Below are positions 58,212 through 64,000 of a stretch of DNA of 64,000 bases, one piece after another. Under the pieces are notes generated by a model. It saw only the letters and a program-made list of their open reading frames with translations, did no database searches and had not been told where the DNA came from. The stretch is taken from positions 1 through 64,000 of the forward strand of contig NZ_JEMF01000016.1 in the NCBI RefSeq assembly GCF_000591415.1. The letters run 5' to 3'. Every line of letters starts with the position of its first letter. The first letter of the stretch is position 1. This DNA comes from Cobetia crustatorum (GTDB lineage: Bacteria > Pseudomonadota > Gammaproteobacteria > Pseudomonadales > Halomonadaceae). The translations under genes and the position numbers were made by a program.

Positions 58212-58337
58212 TTGACTGACACTGTCGTGGGCAGGTGGCATTCATGTTCTGACTGGTATGCTTGGACTAGTATGCTGACTGCGAGTGACTCACTGCCTTC
58301 TTCAGCGTTGATCGACTTCTTCATTCAAGGTTTCAAC

Positions 58338-59140
58338 ATGTTGCAATATCCTCAGATTGATCCCGTGGCGCTGGCGCTCGGGCCTTTCAAGATTCATTGG
58401 TACGGCTTGATGTATGTGATTGGCTTTGCGGCTGCCTGGGGACTGGCGCGCGCACGACGTGGGCGGGTTGGCCTAAGTCAGGATGCGGTAGGCGACCTGA
58501 TCTTCTTTGGTGCCCTCGGTGTGGTGCTGGGCGGACGCCTCGCTACGCCGTCTTTTATGGCTTTGACAAGCTGCTGGCGGACCCGGTATGGATCTTCAAG
58601 GTCTGGGATGGCGGCATGAGCTTTCACGGCGGCCTGTTGGGTGTGCTCATCGCCATGTTGCTGTTCGCCCGTCGTCATCAGCTGACGTTCTTCCAGCTCA
58701 CCGATTTCATTGCACCGATGGTGCCGATTGGCCTCGGAGCCGGGCGTCTGGGCAACTTCATCAATCAGGAGCTACCGGGACGTATCACCGATGTGTCCTG
58801 GGGCATGGTCTATCCGCTGTACGGGCCAGAACCGCGTCATCCGTCTCAGCTCTACCAGTTTGCGCTGGAAGGCGTCGCGTTGTTCACCATTCTGTGGTTT
58901 GCCTCGCGTGAGCCACGTCAGAAAGGGCTGATCTCTGGTCTGTTCCTGTTGTTCTACGGCTGCTTCCGTTTCATCACCGAATTCTTCCGTCAGCCGGATT
59001 CACAGCTCGGTTTCATCGCTTTCGACTGGCTGACCATGGGCCAGCTGCTGTCGCTACCGATGGTGCTGTTCGGCTTGTTCCTGATGGCGTGGTCACGTGG
59101 TCAGCAAGTGGCGCAGCCGCCGGTGATAGGCGCTTCGTGA
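58338..59140 (+). CDS. lgt: Prolipoprotein diacylglyceryl transferase, frameshifted
   Basis: Transfers diacylglycerol to the lipobox Cys of prolipoproteins at the inner membrane; usually essential in gammaproteobacteria. The N-terminus [27 protein letters not shown] and the later [27 protein letters not shown] and HPSQLYQ blocks match Lgt. The frame breaks at about 58542: restoring one G (CTC-GGC-TAC) joins GGRL to [12 protein letters not shown] and gives 267 residues. Given the gene's essential role, a sequence error is likely. thyA and folA follow. Confidence 0.92.
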
Positions 59141-59181
59141 ATGGATGAAGAAAAAGGCGATTCGGTGGTGTAGAATTCCAT

Positions 59182-59233
59182 CGCCAGATACGCAAAGACG
59201 CGGCCCAATGGCTGCGTCTTTGCGTATCTGGCG
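59182..59233. promoter_or_regulatory. Perfect 20-bp inverted repeat between lgt and thyA
   Basis: CGCCAGATACGCAAAGACGC (59182-59201) is exactly complementary to 59214-59233, with a 12-base loop that can pair further (GCC/GGC). There is no clear T-run on either strand. It could end lgt transcripts, protect the mRNA, or act on thyA expression. Confidence 0.8.
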
Positions 59234-59324
59234 GCTGAAAATATCGCTGAGCAAATAAATCCGAATTCATGAAGGCCTGTGCTATTTGCAGCGCAAGCCT
59301 GTTACGCCGTACGGACCCGATACC

Positions 59325-60119
59325 ATGCAACCCTATCTAGACCTGATGCGCCACGTGCTGGAAAACGGTACACAAAAGGGCGATCGCACCGGTACCGGCA
59401 CCCTGAGTGTCTTCGGCCACCAGATGCGCTTTGACCTGGCGGAAGGCTTTCCGCTGGTGACGACCAAGAAGCTGCATCTGCGTTCAATCATCCACGAGCT
59501 GTTGTGGTTCCTGAAGGGCGATACCAATATTGCCTACCTCAAGGAAAATGGTGTGCGCATCTGGGACGAGTGGGCCGATGAGAATGGCGATCTCGGGCCG
59601 GTCTATGGCTATCAGTGGCGCAGCTGGCCGAACCCGCAAGGTGGCAGTGTCGATCAGGTCACCAATGTCATCGAGCAGATCAAGGCCAATCCCGATTCTC
59701 GTCGCTTGATGGTGTCTGCCTGGAATCCGGCGCTGGTCGATGAAATGGCCTTGCCGCCGTGTCATGCACTGTTCCAGTTTTATGTGGCAGACGGACGACT
59801 ATCCTGCCAGCTGTATCAGCGCAGCGCTGACATCTTCCTGGGTGTGCCGTTCAACATCGCAAGCTACGCACTGTTGACCCAGATGGTCGCGCAGGTGTGT
59901 GGCCTGAAGCCGGGCGAGTTCATTCATACACTTGGCGATGCGCACCTTTACAGCAATCATCTGGAGCAGGCGCGTGAGCAGCTCAGTCGTCAAACGCTGG
60001 CCTTGCCGCAACTGGTGCTGAATCCTGATGTCACTGATCTGTTCGATTTTACCTTCGATGACATTGCTATCGAAGGCTATGAATCCCATCCGCATATCAA
60101 GGCAAAGGTGGCCGTATGA
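59325..60119 (+). CDS. thyA: Thymidylate synthase
   Basis: Methylates dUMP to dTMP with methylene-tetrahydrofolate. From ATG 59325 the protein has 264 residues, the E. coli length, and the catalytic Cys is C146 in [12 protein letters not shown] with [12 protein letters not shown] for substrate binding. The frame reaches a TTG at 59286, but that start is not needed. It overlaps folA by four bases. Confidence 0.97.
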   Translation: MQPYLDLMRHVLENGTQKGDRTGTGTLSVFGHQMRFDLAEGFPLVTTKKLHLRSIIHELLWFLKGDTNIAYLKENGVRIWDEWADENGDLGPVYGYQWRSWPNPQGGSVDQVTNVIEQIKANPDSRRLMVSAWNPALVDEMALPPCHALFQFYVADGRLSCQLYQRSADIFLGVPFNIASYALLTQMVAQVCGLKPGEFIHTLGDAHLYSNHLEQAREQLSRQTLALPQLVLNPDVTDLFDFTFDDIAIEGYESHPHIKAKVAV

Positions 60120-60667
60120 GCAATTCAGCCTTCGTACCGCTTGGGGCAAGTGCCGACACTGTCGTACCGGTGGCGATGATTGCTGCCATGTCAGTCAATC
60201 GCGTGATCGGCGTCGAGAATCAACTGCCTTGGTACCTGCCGGAAGATCTCAAGTTCTTCAAGTATGTGACTCAGGGCAAGCCGGTGATCATGGGGCGCAA
60301 GACCTTCGCGTCCATCGGTCGTGCTTTACCCAATCGCCTCAACATCGTCGTGACGCGTGATACTGATTTCGCTCATGATGGTGTGCGTGTCTGTCATGAC
60401 TTGGCGGCAGCGCTGAACATGGCAGACAATCACGCCATGATTGAAGGTGTCGATGAGATCATGGTCATCGGCGGTGGGCAGATTTATGCCCAGGCTCTGC
60501 CGATCGCGACACGCCTTTATCTCACTGAAGTGGCGGTCGAGATTGAAGGCGACGCTCACTTCCCGATGCTTGATGCGAACTGGCAAGAAGCGCAGCGCGT
60601 ACCGGGTGAGAGTGGCGAGGGTATGCCGGCTTATGACTTCGTGCGTTACGAGCGTAGCGACGTCTAA
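60116..60667 (+). CDS. folA: Dihydrofolate reductase
   Basis: Regenerates tetrahydrofolate consumed by ThyA. The protein has 183 residues with an N-terminal extension of about 17 before [14 protein letters not shown]. The catalytic acid lies in [11 protein letters not shown], followed by [16 protein letters not shown] and [10 protein letters not shown]. The ATGA overlap with thyA implies coupled expression of the two steps of the folate cycle. Confidence 0.95.
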   Translation: MSNSAFVPLGASADTVVPVAMIAAMSVNRVIGVENQLPWYLPEDLKFFKYVTQGKPVIMGRKTFASIGRALPNRLNIVVTRDTDFAHDGVRVCHDLAAALNMADNHAMIEGVDEIMVIGGGQIYAQALPIATRLYLTEVAVEIEGDAHFPMLDANWQEAQRVPGESGEGMPAYDFVRYERSDV

Positions 60668-60765
60668 CAGCAGTGGTTGCTCTGCGGGCGCTTTACAGTC
60701 AGCGGGTGCTGACACAGACTGGTGCCAAACGGAACTGCTCATAGCGTGCAAGGGAGGCTCAGGCC

Positions 60766-61812
60766 TTGACGATGGATCGCCTCGAAGCGCTGTATTCTGC
60801 GCTTGAAAATGAAGCCGACACACAGCGACAGCAACGTGACGGTAATCGCCAGGCCCGTGCGGCACTGGAGTCGGAAAATGCTCAGCTACGTGAGTCGCTG
60901 GCGCGATTGGAGCAACAGGTATCGCTGGCAGGCGAGGCTGATGCCGAGCTTGCTGCGTTGCGCAGTGAGCATGCAGCGCTGAACGAGCAGCTGTCAGGCG
61001 CTCGGCAGCAAGTGCAGGAGCAGCAGACTCAGCTGCGTAGTTTGCATGAGTCGTTGCTGGCACGTGACGCTGAGTTGCATGAACTTGGTGAGCAATTGCG
61101 TGATGCGCTGCAAACTGCACAGACTGCACGCATCAGCGCACAGGCCGAGAGTGACCAACGTGCGCTGGCGGATGTAGAAGCCGCTACCGAGCAGCTGGCG
61201 GTAGGCCAAGCGTCTGTATCACCTGTGATGTCGCAGGCGACTGAGGCGGAACTGACACCGGTGCCAGAGTCACTTCAGCATGTCAGTCAGGCCTCGCAAC
61301 AGGAGTCTTCAGCGCAGCAGGAAGATTCGTCGAGCGAGAACGCTGACATTAGCCATGCAGTGCAAGACACTGTGTCTACTGAAGACTTGGCGCCTTCGAC
61401 GACTACGTCACCTTCTGACACGCCGGCCTCCAGCACGCAGCCGTCACCTCAGGCGCTGCTCAAACAATGGTATCGACGTTATCCGGATACCTTTTTCAAA
61501 GGCCATACACGGCCACTGAAAATCGGTATTCACGTCGAGCTGCTGGAAAATGAGCAGTGGGATGACAAGCTGGTACGTCGCGCGTTGGCGGGTTATGTGC
61601 ATTTGCCGCGTTATCTCAAAGCGGTGCGGGCGGGCACTCAGCGTGTTGACCTCGAAGGGCAGTCTGTCGGTGCCGTGACAGAAGACGAAGCATTGCATGC
61701 GCGTCAGCAGCTGGATGAGTTGACTCGTCAGCAGAAGGCACGTGAAGAGCAAGCAGCCGATCAGCGTATCAGTCACAAGCTCAGTGAGCTGATGGCCAAG
61801 AATCGGCCGTAG
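60766..61812 (+). CDS. Coiled-coil protein with C-terminal ProQ/FinO RNA-binding domain
   Basis: A 348-residue probable RNA chaperone. Residues about 5-150 form a long coiled coil (heptads rich in Leu, Glu, Gln, Arg), 150-225 is a Ser/Thr/Gln-rich linker, and about 228-315 is a ProQ/FinO domain (LLKQWYRRYPDTFFKGHTRPLKIGIH, ALAGYVHLPRYLKAV). E. coli ProQ has its FinO domain at the N-terminus, so the order is reversed. The start may be TTG 60766, eight bases after GGGAGG, or ATG 60772 at a longer distance. A terminator follows. Confidence 0.87.
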   Translation: MTMDRLEALYSALENEADTQRQQRDGNRQARAALESENAQLRESLARLEQQVSLAGEADAELAALRSEHAALNEQLSGARQQVQEQQTQLRSLHESLLARDAELHELGEQLRDALQTAQTARISAQAESDQRALADVEAATEQLAVGQASVSPVMSQATEAELTPVPESLQHVSQASQQESSAQQEDSSSENADISHAVQDTVSTEDLAPSTTTSPSDTPASSTQPSPQALLKQWYRRYPDTFFKGHTRPLKIGIHVELLENEQWDDKLVRRALAGYVHLPRYLKAVRAGTQRVDLEGQSVGAVTEDEALHARQQLDELTRQQKAREEQAADQRISHKLSELMAKNRP

Positions 61813-61889
61813 TATGGATATTCAGGTTACCCGCTTGTTGCTGGTTTTTCTTGCGAGCAAGTGACAAGTCGCTAATCGCTGAATTGAGC

Positions 61890-61923
61890 AAAGCCCCTGT
61901 GCGGATTTCCGCACAGGGGCTTT
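61890..61923 (+). terminator. Terminator after the ProQ-domain gene
   Basis: A perfect 15-bp stem AAAGCCCCTGTGCGG / CCGCACAGGGGCTTT with loop ATTT. The T-run is short (TTTG), but stem strength is high. Confidence 0.85.
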
Positions 61924-62211
61924 GTCGTTAATGGGCGGAAACCCACACAGTACGGCGATTCAGGCAGGTATCACTGGAAAGGAAATGTTCGTTTTTTCGC
62001 CACAACATATTGATTTAAAAAATAAATGTTAATAACCGCGTGTAAGTGGCGTAGTGCTCGCATTGCTGTTGGGTATCCATGCTCGCGCATCAGGTCTGCC
62101 ATGGTCTCTCGCGTTGTCTCCGTCCTGGATGGCGAAGGCAAGGCGCATAGAGTGACCAGCACGCAGACGGGATAACGACAAGATCAACAACAATGCCCAA
62201 GAGGAACTGCC
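61924..62211. other. Intergenic region upstream of dctP
   Basis: These 288 bases should hold the TRAP operon promoter. Bases 61999-62035 are AT-rich (ATATTGATTTAAAAAATAAATG), unlike the flanks. No defined operator was recognised. A 63-codon minus-strand frame here has no family resemblance. Confidence 0.45.
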
Positions 62212-63201
62212 ATGCGTCTTTTAAAGCCTGCCTTGACCGCACTGAGCGCCGCCATTCTTTTCGCCTCCACGACGGTCATGGCTGACCCGATCACCATCAA
62301 GTTTTCGCATGTGGTAGCGGAGAATACGCCGAAGGGCCAGATGGCCAAGAAATTCCAGCAGCTGGTAGAAGAGCGCCTCGGCGACAAGGTGGATGTCGAG
62401 CTATATCCCAGCTCTCAGTTGTATGGCGATGACAAGGTACTGGAGGCGATGCTGCTAGGCGATGTTCAGCTGGCCGCGCCGTCACTATCCAAGTTCCAGA
62501 AATATACCGATCAGTTGCAAGTCTTTGACCTTCCCTTCCTGTTCAAGGACATGGCAGCAGTGGAAAGCTTCCAGGCAAGCGAGACGGGCCAATCACTGCT
62601 GACATCGCTTGAATCCAAGGGGCTTGTCGGGCTGGGCTATCTGCATAACGGCATGAAGCAGCTGTCTGCCTCTTCGCCGCTCAAGGTGCCGGAAGATGCC
62701 AATGGCAAGAAATTTCGCATCATGACCTCTGATGTGCTTGAGGCACAGTTTGAGGCCATTGATGCCATCTCGTTGAAAAAGCCGTTCTCGGAAGTCTTTA
62801 TCCTGCTGCAGACCAGAGCCATCGATGGCCAGGAAAATACCTACTCCAATATCTATTCACAGAAGTTCTTCGAGGTGCAGCCATACATCACCGAGTCCAA
62901 TCATGGTGTGCTGGATTACATGGTGGTCTCCTCAGCGCGCTTCTGGGATGGCTTGCCGGACGATGTACGGGGTGAGGTCAAGTCTGCGCTTGATGAAGCC
63001 ATCATCTATGGCAATGAGCTTTCTGAAGCCAAGAACGAAGAGGCCAAGCAGGCCATCATCGATTCGGGACAGAGCGAGATCGTCACGCTCGACGATACTC
63101 AGCGCCAGCAATGGGTAGATGCCATGAAGCCGGTGTGGGGTGAATTTGCTGAGGATATTGGTCAGGACATCGTTGACGCTGCCGAAGCCGCTAACCAGTA
63201 A
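62212..63201 (+). CDS. dctP: TRAP transporter solute-binding protein, DctP family
   Basis: A 329-residue periplasmic receptor with a signal peptide (MRLLKPALTALSAAILFAS, cleaved near VMA-DP). R169 in KKFRIMTSD is the conserved arginine that grips the ligand carboxylate. QENTYSNIYSQKFFEVQ and HGVLDYMVVSS fit the C4-dicarboxylate branch, so succinate, malate or fumarate are likely ligands, though TRAP receptors vary widely. It heads the dctPQM operon. Confidence 0.9.
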   Translation: MRLLKPALTALSAAILFASTTVMADPITIKFSHVVAENTPKGQMAKKFQQLVEERLGDKVDVELYPSSQLYGDDKVLEAMLLGDVQLAAPSLSKFQKYTDQLQVFDLPFLFKDMAAVESFQASETGQSLLTSLESKGLVGLGYLHNGMKQLSASSPLKVPEDANGKKFRIMTSDVLEAQFEAIDAISLKKPFSEVFILLQTRAIDGQENTYSNIYSQKFFEVQPYITESNHGVLDYMVVSSARFWDGLPDDVRGEVKSALDEAIIYGNELSEAKNEEAKQAIIDSGQSEIVTLDDTQRQQWVDAMKPVWGEFAEDIGQDIVDAAEAANQ

Positions 63202-63387
63202 TCCGCTTGCCCCATCTGAGAGGTACCGATGTAAAGGTTCTTTTCAGGTGGGGTAATCGTATTTGACGGATGGACAGGGCTGGCGTGTCTCGTCCGCCTC
63301 TATCTGTACCTACATCTGCACCTACATAGAAAGTGACGCCATTCTCCCGATGTCTAGTCGAGAGAGAGGCGGCACGAGGACATTGCC

Positions 63388-63960
63388 ATGATCCTAAGAT
63401 GGCTTCACAAGGCAGAAGAGATACTGTTCTCGCTGCTGCTGGTAGCGATGGTGCTGCTGGTCTTTGTCGAAGTGGTATTGCGCTTCGTTTTCAATACCGG
63501 CATCAGCTGGTCGCAGGAAGCCACGCTGTATCTCGCGGGGTGGTTCGTGCTGGTTGGTGTCTCGTGGGGCGTCAAGCAGGGCGCGCATATCGGTGTGGAT
63601 GTCGTGGTCAAGATGATGCCGATGCTATGGCAACGCATCACGACGTTGATCGCCCTGGTCGTGTGCATGGCGTACTGCGTGATGCTGTTGGTGGGCAGTT
63701 ATGAATACATCTCGCTGATGCAGTTGATCGGTATCGAGCTCGACGATATTCCGGTGCCCAAGTGGTATGCCCTGATTATTTTACCGATCGCACTGTTACT
63801 GCTGATGCTACGTTTCGCGGTATTGGGCTGGAAGGTGATTCGTGGTGAGGCTAGCGGCTTTGGTTTCCATGATGAAGGCGAAGACAGCATGCACCTGGTT
63901 CAGACGGAGGGTGCTGTTGATCAAGACAGTGCTGACAGTGATCAAGGAATCCCGCGATGA
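63388..63960 (+). CDS. dctQ: TRAP transporter small membrane subunit, DctQ
   Basis: A 190-residue protein with four membrane segments (about 12-34, 47-66, 87-110, 128-150), including SWSQEATLYLAGWFVLVGVSWGVKQGAHIGVDV, the usual DctQ block. The C-terminal 30 residues are acidic. GAGGA lies about eight bases before the ATG. It overlaps dctM (ATGA) and follows dctP after 186 bases without a gene. Confidence 0.92.
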   Translation: MILRWLHKAEEILFSLLLVAMVLLVFVEVVLRFVFNTGISWSQEATLYLAGWFVLVGVSWGVKQGAHIGVDVVVKMMPMLWQRITTLIALVVCMAYCVMLLVGSYEYISLMQLIGIELDDIPVPKWYALIILPIALLLLMLRFAVLGWKVIRGEASGFGFHDEGEDSMHLVQTEGAVDQDSADSDQGIPR

Positions 63961-64000
63961 CCATAGCCACATTATTTGCGCTGCTGTTCGGCGGCATTTT
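63957..64000 (+). CDS. dctM: TRAP transporter large membrane subunit DctM, start only
   Basis: The frame opens with ATG 63957 overlapping the dctQ stop, and the 14 visible codons (MTIATLFALLFGGI) are hydrophobic, as expected for the first membrane segment of DctM. The gene continues past the right edge. Confidence 0.85.
   Translation, partial: MTIATLFALLFGGI

Noticed and set aside
61971-62162. A 63-codon minus-strand frame upstream of dctP
   Set aside because: No ribosome-binding site or family features, and it spans the AT-rich promoter region of dctP.

Overview
The window is chromosomal DNA of a gammaproteobacterium, most likely Halomonadaceae and Cobetia-like. That placement is inferred from high GC with strongly GC3-biased genes, the order gyrA-serC-pheA-tyrA/aroA-cmk-rpsA, a TrkH-type K+ transporter, a TRAP transporter and a complete aryl polyene (APE) cluster. 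No rRNA, tRNA, insertion sequence or CRISPR array was seen.

Layout. (1) 1-about 310: an AT-rich left edge, sharply unlike the rest, with the start of a leftward gene that leaves the window; it looks like the border of an accessory island. (2) 276-19829, minus strand: a 20-gene APE biosynthesis and export operon (PPTase, periplasmic protein, two full ketosynthases, ketoreductase, dehydratase, lipoprotein, flavoprotein, MMPL exporter, LolA-like carrier, thioesterase, aromatic amino acid ammonia-lyase, acyltransferase, glycosyltransferase, fused acyl ligase-dehydratase, membrane protein, two ACPs, PlsC-like acyltransferase, chain-length factor). Most genes overlap by TGATG or ATGA junctions. (3) 20174-24966: trkH, an acyltransferase, rdgC, a thioesterase. 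(4) 25188-35313: gyrA, serC, pheA, tyrA-aroA fusion, cmk, rpsA. (5) 35518-41951: a small protein, trmJ, groEL-groES with a heat-shock-like promoter, fxsA, an SDR, a Tat-exported MsrB. (6) 42107-50127: tex, gshA, dsbB, rsd, a Helicobacter-type mqo, a HAD phosphatase. (7) 50385-61812: rppH-ptsP, a TANGO2-like gene, a hybrid sensor kinase with a degenerate ATPase domain, a TSUP permease, lgt-thyA-folA, and a protein with a coiled coil followed by a ProQ/FinO domain. (8) 62212-64000: the TRAP transporter dctP-dctQ-dctM (dctM cut by the right edge).

How the genes work together. The lyase, ligase, ACPs and KS/KR/DH enzymes should build an aryl-capped polyene. The GT2 and acyltransferases would attach it to a lipid, and the MMPL/LolA-like/lipoprotein set would move it to the outer membrane. 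The central operon feeds serine and aromatic amino acid synthesis, and the lyase draws on those aromatic amino acids.

Data quality. Seven genes (lolA-like, apeG, trkH, gyrA, serC, the sensor kinase, lgt) are each broken by what looks like a single-base indel, usually next to a two- or three-base homopolymer. gyrA and lgt are normally essential, so I read these as sequence errors rather than real pseudogenes and give the repaired gene spans.
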